Assembly: GCA_005800795.1 (NCBI GenBank)
Contig: SYEN01000038.1
Location: 1-12,945, forward strand
Origin: Burkholderiales bacterium
GTDB lineage: Bacteria; Pseudomonadota; Gammaproteobacteria; Burkholderiales; SG8-41
Direction of reading: 5' to 3'
DNA: 12,945 nucleotides
The first letter of the stretch is position 1, and each line of letters opens with the position of its first letter. Positions 6,697 to 12,945 of this stretch are shown piece after piece. The position numbers were made by a program, and so were the translations under genes. The notes beneath the pieces are model-generated. The model did no database searches and had not been told where the DNA came from. It saw only the letters and a list, made by a program, of their open reading frames with translations.

Positions 6697-7932
6697 CTAC
6701 AAACCCATATGCCCGCGATACGCCTGCCACAAGCCGCGCACTGAAGTCTCGGTAACCCGCGACTCGTCCGACGCGATGCGGTCGCCGCCCATTTCGATCA
6801 CCGACGCGTTGCCGCTGGCGCCTTGCACGCCGCGCTGCACGAAGCCCGTCGCGGCGCCATCTTCCATGGAAATGAAGCCCGCCGGGCCGATGAAATTCGA
6901 TTGCCGCATGCGCAGCGCATCCATTTTTTCATCGTCATCCTGATAGCCGAAGCACGTCCAGACGAGTTCCGTTTCATTCACGCCGCGCGGCACCACCTGG
7001 CGCACGGCGAGGCTGTTCATGATCTGCTGCAGGACGAAATTGGGAAAAACCGCCAGAATTTGCAGCGTGATGCCATCACCGATTTCGTCCACCGAATCCA
7101 GCAATTCGGGGGCTTCCAGCCGCAACCCGCCTTGCGCCGAACGCACGCCGGCGCTTTCGTACACCGTATCGCGCCGGTCGGTTTGCATCATGGTAAAGCT
7201 CACGTGATTGCCGCCGTCGCCATCAACGATCACCCCGCCCTGCTGCGACAGACGGTTCAGACGGAATTTGGCAAAAAACAGATGCAGCAGACTCGCGTGA
7301 TAGGTATCCTTGACGTTATCCAGATAGAGTTTCCAGTTGTTGGGAAACATCTGGCTGTAGCCGCCCAGCAGCTTCACCGGTTTATGCATCACGCGGCGAA
7401 TACGCGCGACGATCTGCGGGCCGAGGTATTGCTCGAGCGGCGGCGTGGCCTCCGACAGCGTACCGAATATCAGCCCGGCAATGGCCGCCACGCGCAGCTT
7501 GCGCGGTGACTGGCTTTGCGGGCAGGCGGATTCCTGCATGCCCCCCTTGCCATTGATGCCCTGACGAAATGCCACCGACTTCAGGTTGCCGGCAAGATCG
7601 TAACTCCAGTTGTGATACACGCAGGTGATGCGCTTGACGTTGCCGCGTGGCGCTATGCAAAGCAATGCCCCGCGATGCGCGCAGCGGTTCTCAAACGCGC
7701 GCAACTCGCCCTGCTCGTCGCGCGTCACCACCACCGGCATGTCACCCAGGAAACTGGTTTTGAAATCGCCCGCGTTGGGCAGCTCGGCTTCGAGTCCGAG
7801 GAAGTTCCAGGTGTTGCCGCGGAAGATCTTTTCCTGTTCACGGCAATAGATGTCTTCGTCCTGGTACACCCAGTACGGCACGCGCGTCAACCGCTCGGCA
7901 GGCCATGCACGGGTTTGCTGCTCGGTGGACAC
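6697..7932 (-). CDS. Rieske aromatic ring-hydroxylating dioxygenase, alpha (large) subunit
   Basis: A 411-residue catalytic subunit. The N-terminal Rieske [2Fe-2S] domain has C84-x-H86 (ENRCAHRGA) and C104-x2-H107 (CVYHNW). The catalytic domain has NNWKLYLDNVKDTYHASLLH (198-217), giving the bridging Asp D209 and iron ligands H212 and H217. The third ligand is D358 in FISMEDGA. All key residues are present, so it should be active. The start is GTG at 7932, supported by AGGAG seven bases upstream. The NWKLYLDNVKDTYHASLLH wording is closest to the anthranilate/salicylate-type oxygenases as I recall them, but the substrate is not assigned. No ferredoxin or reductase lies in the window, so electrons must come from proteins encoded elsewhere. 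It is divergent from Bug proteins 2 and 3 over a 79-bp gap. Confidence 0.93.
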   Translation of the reverse strand: MSTEQQTRAWPAERLTRVPYWVYQDEDIYCREQEKIFRGNTWNFLGLEAELPNAGDFKTSFLGDMPVVVTRDEQGELRAFENRCAHRGALLCIAPRGNVKRITCVYHNWSYDLAGNLKSVAFRQGINGKGGMQESACPQSQSPRKLRVAAIAGLIFGTLSEATPPLEQYLGPQIVARIRRVMHKPVKLLGGYSQMFPNNWKLYLDNVKDTYHASLLHLFFAKFRLNRLSQQGGVIVDGDGGNHVSFTMMQTDRRDTVYESAGVRSAQGGLRLEAPELLDSVDEIGDGITLQILAVFPNFVLQQIMNSLAVRQVVPRGVNETELVWTCFGYQDDDEKMDALRMRQSNFIGPAGFISMEDGAATGFVQRGVQGASGNASVIEMGGDRIASDESRVTETSVRGLWQAYRGHMGL

Positions 7933-7960
7933 GGGATTCTCCTCGCCTCGTAACAGCGTG

Positions 7961-7978
7961 GATTTTAACTGTAAAATC
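7961..7978. promoter_or_regulatory. Palindromic candidate operator in divergent promoter region
   Basis: Perfect 7-bp inverted repeat GATTTTA / TAAAATC with a 4-base centre ACTG. It lies in the 79-bp gap between the GTG of the oxygenase alpha gene (minus strand) and the ATG of Bug protein 2 (plus strand). Each arm contains a TAAAAT that could serve as a -10 element, one per direction, but no convincing -35 box is seen. Size and position suit a dimeric regulator controlling both directions. The regulator is not in the window. Confidence 0.45.
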
Positions 7979-8011
7979 TTGCGTCAGCGGATGCTCAATA
8001 AAGGATACGTG

Positions 8012-8971
8012 ATGGCGCGCGTTATTTTGTTGCTGTTGTGTACGGGTGCGATCTTCGGCATACCGGCAATCGCGCAGGACTACCCCGCACGCGCGATCCG
8101 CATCATTGTGCCGTTTCCGGCAGGCGGCACGGCAGACTTGCTGCCGCGCATCGTGGGTGAAAAACTCGCGGCTACTTGGGGACAGCCGGTGATCATCGAC
8201 AACCGCGCCGGCGCCGCCGGCAATATAGGCGCGGAAATGGTGTACAACGCCGAGCCGGATGGCTACACGCTGCTCTCCGCGCCACCGCCGCCGCTGGTCA
8301 TCAACCCGAGCCTCTATCCCAGGCTCGGGTTTGATCCCACGCGCTTTGTGCCGGTGACCGTGATGGCGGCGGTACCGAATGTGATGCTGGTCAACACCAA
8401 AGTGCCCGCCAATACTGTGCGTGATTTGATCGCGTGGGCCAAGGCGCAACCTGATCGCCTGATTTACTCGTCACAGGGCAGTGGCACCACGTCGCATCTG
8501 ACCACCGAGATGTTCAAGGCGGCGGCGGGTGTTGCGGCCACTCACGTGCCTTACAAGGGCACCGCGCCTGCGCTGGCGGCGCTGCTGTCGGGTGAGGTCA
8601 ATCTGATGTTCGACAACCTCGGCGTGTCGCTGCAGCATGTACGTTCGGGCCGGGTGAAAGCGCTTGCCGTGTGCGGGGAAAAGCGCGTGGCTTCGCTGCC
8701 GGATGTGCCCGCGATGGCGGAAATCTGGCCCGGCTTCGTCGCCGTGGCGTGGTTTGGGGTGGTGGCGCCGCCCAATACGCAGCCGCGCATCGCCGCGCGC
8801 CTGAGTGGCGCCATCGCCGATGTGATCAAATTGCCCGATGTCGCCAAACGCCTGGCCGATTTGAGCGCGGATCCAGTGGCCAACACGCCTGCGCAAATGG
8901 CCGCATTCATGAAAGAAGACGCGGCGCGCTGGCGCACGGTGATACGCTCGGCCAACGTGAGGCTTGATTGA
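8012..8971 (+). CDS. Tripartite tricarboxylate transporter substrate-binding protein (Bug family), no. 2
   Basis: A 319-residue periplasmic binding protein. The ATG at 8012 is chosen because AAAGGA lies six bases upstream and a signal peptide follows directly (MARVILLLLC..., cleavage near IPAIA/QD at residue 21). The frame is open further upstream, but that stretch overlaps the oxygenase gene on the other strand. Family marks are DYPARAIRIIVPFPAGGTAD (23-42), QPVIIDNRAGAAGNIG (58-73), DGYTLL, THVPYKGTAPALAAL, and SLPDVPAMAEIWPGF. A Pro run (APPPPL) near residue 90 sits in the region that faces the ligand in Bug structures, unlike the other two copies here. Its stop overlaps the next start by one base. 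Its divergence from the Rieske oxygenase suggests it may bind that enzyme's substrate or an inducer; this is inference. Confidence 0.93.
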   Translation: MARVILLLLCTGAIFGIPAIAQDYPARAIRIIVPFPAGGTADLLPRIVGEKLAATWGQPVIIDNRAGAAGNIGAEMVYNAEPDGYTLLSAPPPPLVINPSLYPRLGFDPTRFVPVTVMAAVPNVMLVNTKVPANTVRDLIAWAKAQPDRLIYSSQGSGTTSHLTTEMFKAAAGVAATHVPYKGTAPALAALLSGEVNLMFDNLGVSLQHVRSGRVKALAVCGEKRVASLPDVPAMAEIWPGFVAVAWFGVVAPPNTQPRIAARLSGAIADVIKLPDVAKRLADLSADPVANTPAQMAAFMKEDAARWRTVIRSANVRLD

Positions 8972-9960
8972 TGCGAAACTTTTACCAGTGCATTTTAATG
9001 GGGCTGCTGATAGCGGCTCCGGGTAGCACCATTGCGCAAACGGCTTCGACCGGTGCGGGACAAACTTACCCCGCCAAGCCTGTGCGCGTGGTCGTGCCGT
9101 TCACCGCTGGCGGCCCCAACGATGCGGTGTTGCGGCCGCTCACGCAAAAATTTCACGAGCTGCTTGGCCAGCCGTTTGTGTTCGATTACCGTCCCGGCGC
9201 TGGCGCCATTATCGGTACCGATTACGTGGCGAAAGCGCCACCCGATGGCTACACGCTGCTGGTGACCTCGGCGACCTTCACCATCAACTCAGCCACTTAT
9301 GCGAAGCTGCCCTACGACATCGTGCGCGCTTTTGCGCCGATCAGCACCATCGCCACCGGCAACATTCTGTTCCTCGTCAACCTGGTGGTGCCGGCACGCA
9401 CGGTGGGCGAGTTTGCCGCACTGGCACGCGCGCAGCCGGGCAAGATCACTTACGGCTCGTCGGGTGTCGGCGGTTCGCTGCATCTGGCCGGTGAATTGCT
9501 GTCGGTTACTGCGGGTATAAAAATGATGCATATCCCCTACAAGGGTGCGGTGCAGGCGATTACCGACGTCATCGGCGGCCACGTCGACAGCATGTTTTTG
9601 GCCTCGTCGGCGGCACTGCCCCAGGTCAAAGCGGGCAAGGTACGTGCGCTGGGCGTGGCAAGCCCGCGCCGCGCTGCCGCGCTGCCGGATGTTCCGACGT
9701 TTGCCGAATCAGGTTATGCCGGCGTTGAGGTTGATTCGCGCTTCGGCTTGGTGGCGCCCGCCGCCACGCCACGCGAAATGATTGCGCGGCTGCATGCCGC
9801 CATGGTCAAAGGGCTGGCCGCACCGGACGTGCGCGAGCGCTATCTGGCAATGGGCATGGAAGCCGTCACCATCACGCCGCAGGAATTCGCCGACCTGCTG
9901 CGCAACGAAGTTGTAAAACAACGCAAAGTGGTGGCGGCGGCGAAACTGCCGCTGTTGTGA
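8971..9960 (+). CDS. Tripartite tricarboxylate transporter substrate-binding protein (Bug family), no. 3
   Basis: A 329-residue periplasmic binding protein. Its ATG shares one base with the TGA of the preceding gene (TGATG at 8969-8973), and GAGG sits about eight bases upstream inside that gene, so the two are translationally coupled. A TTG directly upstream is in frame but less likely. The signal peptide ends near STIA/QT (residue 22). Family marks are TYPAKPVRVVVPFTAGGPND (32-51), QPFVFDYRPGAGAIIG, DGYTLL, IPYKGAVQAITDVIGGHVDSMF, and ALPDVPTFAESGYAGVEV. It is clearly different in sequence from its neighbour rather than a recent duplicate, so the pair probably binds two related ligands or one ligand with different affinity. 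Confidence 0.94.
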   Translation: MRNFYQCILMGLLIAAPGSTIAQTASTGAGQTYPAKPVRVVVPFTAGGPNDAVLRPLTQKFHELLGQPFVFDYRPGAGAIIGTDYVAKAPPDGYTLLVTSATFTINSATYAKLPYDIVRAFAPISTIATGNILFLVNLVVPARTVGEFAALARAQPGKITYGSSGVGGSLHLAGELLSVTAGIKMMHIPYKGAVQAITDVIGGHVDSMFLASSAALPQVKAGKVRALGVASPRRAAALPDVPTFAESGYAGVEVDSRFGLVAPAATPREMIARLHAAMVKGLAAPDVRERYLAMGMEAVTITPQEFADLLRNEVVKQRKVVAAAKLPLL

Positions 9961-10108
9961 GCCACGGCATTACAATGTCACAAGCCGACTCCAGACTGGC
10001 GATGAAAATATCAATAAAAACAAATGCTTAGATATACCGGCTGAATGCAGGACATTTGCACGAGTCAGTGATTTCTTCAACGAAGTTTTTTCCTCAGGAG
10101 ACGCTGCG

Positions 10109-10984
10109 ATGACCCAGACTTACGAGTTCACTACCGAAGACCACGAATACCTGCACCACGGTTCACGCGCGATGAAATTGCGGCTCTACAAGCCGCGCGG
10201 CGCCGGGCCGTTTCCGGCGGTAATCGATCTGCATGGCGGCGCCTGGGGCAAAGGCAGCCTTGAGGAATGCCAGGGCCGCGACGAAGTGTTGGCGAAATCC
10301 GGCCTGCTCGCGGTGGCGATTGATTTTCGCGACGGTAACGATGGCTACCCCACGGCGCTACAGGATATCAACTACGCCATACGCTGGGTGAAGGCTCGCG
10401 CCACGCAATTGAACACGCGCGCCGATCGGGTGGGCATCTGCGGCGCTTCCAGCGGCGGCCATCTCGCCCTGCTGGCGGCGATGCGCCCGCACGATGTGCG
10501 CTATGCGTCGATCCCGCTGCCTGCCGGTTCCCCCGCAGTGGATGCCAGCGTGCGCGCGGTAGCGATGGCATGGCCGGTGATCAACCCGCTGTCGCGTTAT
10601 CGCAATGCCGTACGCGGCCGCGCGCAAGGTGAAAAATGGGTCGGCGATATTCCCGAAAGGCAAGGTTCGTTCTGGAAAAACGATGACAACATGCGTGATG
10701 GCAACCCGATGCTGATGCTCGAGCGCGGCGAAAAGCCCGTCATGCCGCCCGCGCTGTGGGTGCAAGGCCGGCCCGATCAGGTGCACGATTACCGCGACCC
10801 GGAATCGCCCGTGCCGCAGAACGAACCGGAACGCTTCGTGGCGAACTACCGCAAGGCGGGCGGCGCAATTGAAATTCTGTATATCGATCAGGCGGTGCGC
10901 ACCACGCTGGTGGCCTATGATCCGATAGCGGCGTTTTTTCGGCACGAAATGGCGGTGGGCGTTGCGGTGAAGGCGGCGGCGTAA
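10109..10984 (+). CDS. Alpha/beta hydrolase (HSL/alpha-beta hydrolase-3 like)
   Basis: A 291-residue cytoplasmic protein with a clear alpha/beta-hydrolase core. The oxyanion-hole motif HGGAW is at residues 42-46, and the nucleophile elbow GASSGG at 112-117 gives S114 as the catalytic Ser. A candidate acid D223 lies in VQGRPDQVHD. The start is fixed by AGGAG about nine bases before the ATG. Family members hydrolyse esters, amides or lactones of small molecules. The catalytic His is expected about 30 residues after the acid, often in a PHGF-like turn; here that place reads YIDQAVRTT with no His. The only later His is H279 near the C-terminus. Either H279 serves or the enzyme is altered. It lies 148 bases downstream of Bug protein 3 in the same direction, which suggests it processes an imported compound. 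Confidence 0.85.
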   Translation: MTQTYEFTTEDHEYLHHGSRAMKLRLYKPRGAGPFPAVIDLHGGAWGKGSLEECQGRDEVLAKSGLLAVAIDFRDGNDGYPTALQDINYAIRWVKARATQLNTRADRVGICGASSGGHLALLAAMRPHDVRYASIPLPAGSPAVDASVRAVAMAWPVINPLSRYRNAVRGRAQGEKWVGDIPERQGSFWKNDDNMRDGNPMLMLERGEKPVMPPALWVQGRPDQVHDYRDPESPVPQNEPERFVANYRKAGGAIEILYIDQAVRTTLVAYDPIAAFFRHEMAVGVAVKAAA

Positions 10985-11046
10985 CCGTTGATTTTCCGGT
11001 TGTTGCTGCGCTGTCTCGAAGGCAAGCGCAAATAAATAGCCCACCA

Positions 11047-11156
11047 CGTCGTTCCCGCGTAGAGCCTGCCCTCGAATGCTTTAGTCGGGGACGGGAACCC
11101 ATAACACAGTGCCACTTTAGACGGACTTATGGGTTCCCGCCCGCGCGGGAACGACG
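11047..11156. repeat. Nested inverted-repeat element (MITE/REP-like)
   Basis: The outer arms are perfect 13-mers, CGTCGTTCCCGCG (11047-11059) and CGCGGGAACGACG (11144-11156). A second perfect 13-bp pair lies inside, CGGGAACCCATAA (11092-11104) and TTATGGGTTCCCG (11127-11139). The right inner and outer arms abut to form a further small hairpin (GTTCCCG...CGGGAAC). There is no coding content. It sits in the 239-bp gap between the hydrolase and CoA-transferase genes. The GTTCCCGCG / CGCGGGAAC arm type is common in dispersed repeats of Betaproteobacteria. It may also influence termination of the upstream transcript. Confidence 0.75.
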
Positions 11157-11223
11157 GCGTTTGTTGTGATCCGTTCCATGAAAAGATACATCGTAAAAAA
11201 AATACTTAGGGAGACCAATTATC

Positions 11224-12441
11224 ATGACCCAACCCCACGGCCCCCTCCACGGCGTCAAAGTCGTTGCCTGCTCCACCGCGCAGGCCGGCACCGTGCCGTA
11301 CATGCTGATGGCTGACCTCGGCGCGGAGGTGATCAAAATCGAAGTACCCGGCAAGGGTGACAACTCGCGCACTTCCAGCGTGTTTCCGGGTCTGCCCAGC
11401 ACGTACTTCGAGACCAATAATCGCGGCGTGAAAAGTTTTACGCTGAACATGAAGTCGCCGGAGTCACGCGCGATACTCCACAAACTGGTGGAACGCGCCG
11501 ATATATTCGGGCAGAACTTCCGCCCTGGCGCCGCCGAGAAAAACGGTTTCGGCTATGAGGAATTAAAAAAGATTAATCCGAAACTCGTCTACGTTTCGAT
11601 TTCCGGTTACGGCCCCAAGGGGCCGAACGCTGCGTTGCCCGGCACAGACTCCATGGCACAGGCGCTGGGGGGCATCGCGCAAGCGTATTCCTCGCCGGGC
11701 CTGCCGCTGAAAACCGGCATTGTCTCAGTGGCCGATGAAACCTGCGCCATCCTGGCGTTTGGCGGCATGCTGGCGGCACTGCATTGTGCACGCACGCAGG
11801 GCATCGGGCAAAAGGTCGAGTGTTCGCTGCTCGGCGGACAGATTCGACTGATGGGCTGGACGTTGACCACGGCCATGTGGCGCAACAAAGACCCTGTGAC
11901 GGGCCAGGCACGCGTCAACGGCACGCCGGAGCGGCCGGGGCTGTCCGCGAGCTTTAACGACATCGACGGCAAACCGCTGGTATTTCAATTGAATGGCGCC
12001 GCCAAGTGGAAACAGGCGATGACCGCGCTGGGCTTTTACGATGCGCTCTCTCACGCCGGGTTTGCCGAGCTGGGCGTGGTCATCGGCAATGATGAAAAAC
12101 GCGAAACGCTGCTGCGAACACTCGACGGCCTGTTCGCCACCGGCCCACGCGACAAGTGGGTGAAAATCCTTCGCGACGCGGATATCGTCTCAGCGCCGAT
12201 CAACACGCTGCTCGAAGCGGCCAGCGACCCCGATGTGCTCGCCAACGGTTACATCACCGAAGTCGATTATCCGAAACACGGCAAAAAGCTCAAGGTGCAT
12301 GGTTCGCCGTGGCAGTTCTCGGAAACGCCGGCAAAAATCGGTGTCGCGCCGGAACTGGGCCAACATAACGACGCCATACTGAAAGACATCGGTTTCAGCG
12401 TGGCGGATATTCAGGGCTTGCGCGAACGCAAGGTTATCTGA
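11224..12441 (+). CDS. CaiB/BaiF-type (class III) CoA-transferase
   Basis: A 405-residue cytoplasmic enzyme that moves CoA between carboxylic acids. The N-terminal Rossmann half includes PLHGVKVVACSTAQAGTVP and the strongly conserved LADLGAEVIKIE-type block (here MADLGAEVIKIE, 29-40). TNNRGVKSFTLNMKSPE (64-80) and FRPGAAEKNGFGYEEL (99-114) follow the family pattern. The presumed catalytic Asp is D171 in SVADETCAILAFGGMLAAL, placed as the active-site Asp of CaiB and formyl-CoA transferase. The C-terminal part has the usual PINTLLEAASDPDVLANGYI block (325-344). Length is normal. GGGAG lies about 11 bases before the ATG, rather far. The acids used cannot be named; with Bug proteins and an oxygenase nearby, activation of an imported carboxylate is plausible. 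Confidence 0.93.
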   Translation: MTQPHGPLHGVKVVACSTAQAGTVPYMLMADLGAEVIKIEVPGKGDNSRTSSVFPGLPSTYFETNNRGVKSFTLNMKSPESRAILHKLVERADIFGQNFRPGAAEKNGFGYEELKKINPKLVYVSISGYGPKGPNAALPGTDSMAQALGGIAQAYSSPGLPLKTGIVSVADETCAILAFGGMLAALHCARTQGIGQKVECSLLGGQIRLMGWTLTTAMWRNKDPVTGQARVNGTPERPGLSASFNDIDGKPLVFQLNGAAKWKQAMTALGFYDALSHAGFAELGVVIGNDEKRETLLRTLDGLFATGPRDKWVKILRDADIVSAPINTLLEAASDPDVLANGYITEVDYPKHGKKLKVHGSPWQFSETPAKIGVAPELGQHNDAILKDIGFSVADIQGLRERKVI

Positions 12442-12469
12442 GTTCTCGGGCCAACCGCCCGCCGCGCGG

Positions 12470-12945
12470 CTACCCCGCGAACGCGAAGCGCGTATCCTGC
12501 ACCGTTACGATACGCGCGCCCCTCTCACCCGCAACCATACCGTGCGGCACGCCCGGCGGTACATGCATAACGAAACGTTCGCGCACGCAGTAGGCGCTGC
12601 CCGCGATGGTTGCGTCGACATCGCCTTGAGCCACCAGCGTGAATTGTTCGTTGTCGTGCGTGTGAACGGGCAGCGTTGCGCCGGGCGCCAGATTCAGCAC
12701 CGCGACTTGCAGTTTTTCGCTGATTAGCAAGCCGCCGTGCGCGCCAGCGGCAGGCTTGACTCCCGGTTGCACCCGCGCGCTGGTGACCCGCCCCGTCTTT
12801 TCAGAAAGATCATTAAAATCATATATATAGCGCGTCTTCCCGCCATGTGGCTCGGTGCTCGCGCTGGCCATCATTTGCGCGGTGGTCAGTCTCGGCTCAT
12901 GCGCGCGCTTACCAAATCCGGGCAAATAAAACGGCCCGTCGTACT
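12470..12945 (-). CDS. Cupin-domain protein (5' end probably outside window)
   Basis: A minus-strand frame ending at TAG 12470-12472 and still open at the window edge. The first in-frame starts inside the window are a TTG at 12925 and later internal ATGs, and the sequence upstream of them (YDGPFY before LPGFGKRAHEP) reads like protein, so the true start is likely beyond 12945. One cupin barrel is visible: motif 1 is LPVHTHDNEQFTLVAQG, with a His-x-His-x2-Glu metal set, and motif 2 is VPPGVPHGM, with the third His. Such small single cupins include isomerases, dioxygenase-like enzymes and sugar or acid binders; no specific role is assigned. It is convergent with the CoA-transferase, 28 bases away. 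Confidence 0.82.
   Translation of the reverse strand, partial: YDGPFYLPGFGKRAHEPRLTTAQMMASASTEPHGGKTRYIYDFNDLSEKTGRVTSARVQPGVKPAAGAHGGLLISEKLQVAVLNLAPGATLPVHTHDNEQFTLVAQGDVDATIAGSAYCVRERFVMHVPPGVPHGMVAGERGARIVTVQDTRFAFAG

Noticed and set aside
6823..7509. Plus-strand frame of 228 codons inside the Rieske alpha gene
   Set aside because: Antisense to conserved Rieske and iron-ligand motifs; the translation is His/Arg-rich as expected for a shadow.
7850..8011. Upstream extension of Bug protein 2
   Set aside because: The frame is open but overlaps the start of the oxygenase alpha gene on the other strand; ribosome site and signal peptide support the ATG at 8012.
10358..11047. Minus-strand frame of 229 codons over the hydrolase
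   Set aside because: Antisense to HGGAW and GASSGG motifs of the hydrolase and runs into the intergenic gap; no domain seen.
1..12945. CRISPR array, tRNA or rRNA genes, defence system, riboswitch
   Set aside because: No regularly spaced repeats, tRNA-like folds, rRNA blocks, or recognisable defence or riboswitch sequences were seen by reading.

Overview
The window reads as a chromosomal segment of a GC-rich betaproteobacterium, most likely Burkholderiales. This rests on three periplasmic solute-binding proteins of the Bug/TctC type (greatly expanded in that order), a type III CoA-transferase beside them, a betaproteobacterial-style TyrRS, and a dispersed hairpin repeat with GTTCCCGCG / CGCGGGAAC arms. 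The assignment is inference from gene content; no rRNA or other phylogenetic marker is complete here.

Layout. (1) 1-641: the 3' part of tyrS. (2) 653-1975: a whole but dead IS3-family insertion sequence on the minus strand. Both terminal repeats, orfA and orfB can be followed, through at least six stop codons, one clear frameshift and the loss of one catalytic Asp. (3) 1976-2150: a short open frame whose end resembles a thiolase C-terminus, possibly a gene fossil. (4) 2151-4421: a GlcG/HbpS-like protein, divergent from a periplasmic PQQ-dependent alcohol dehydrogenase whose active site carries the Asp-x-Asp pattern associated with lanthanide-using enzymes. (5) 4559-6148: Bug protein 1, then an unrecognised 140-residue protein. 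(6) 6203-7932: a Rieske ring-hydroxylating oxygenase beta and alpha pair on the minus strand, convergent with region 5 across a hairpin. (7) 8012-9960: Bug proteins 2 and 3, overlapping by one base and divergent from the oxygenase across a 79-bp gap that holds a palindrome. (8) 10109-10984: an alpha/beta hydrolase with no obvious catalytic His. (9) 11047-11156: a nested inverted repeat. (10) 11224-12441: a CaiB/BaiF-type CoA-transferase. (11) 12470 to the window edge: a cupin, convergent with it.

Taken together, the region right of tyrS looks like an accessory catabolic block. Periplasmic capture of organic acids (Bug proteins), periplasmic alcohol oxidation (PQQ enzyme), oxygenation (Rieske enzyme), hydrolysis and CoA activation are all present. 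Uptake permeases, ferredoxin, reductase, PQQ synthesis and a regulator are absent, so these must be supplied from elsewhere. No CRISPR array, tRNA, rRNA, phage module or recognisable defence system was seen.
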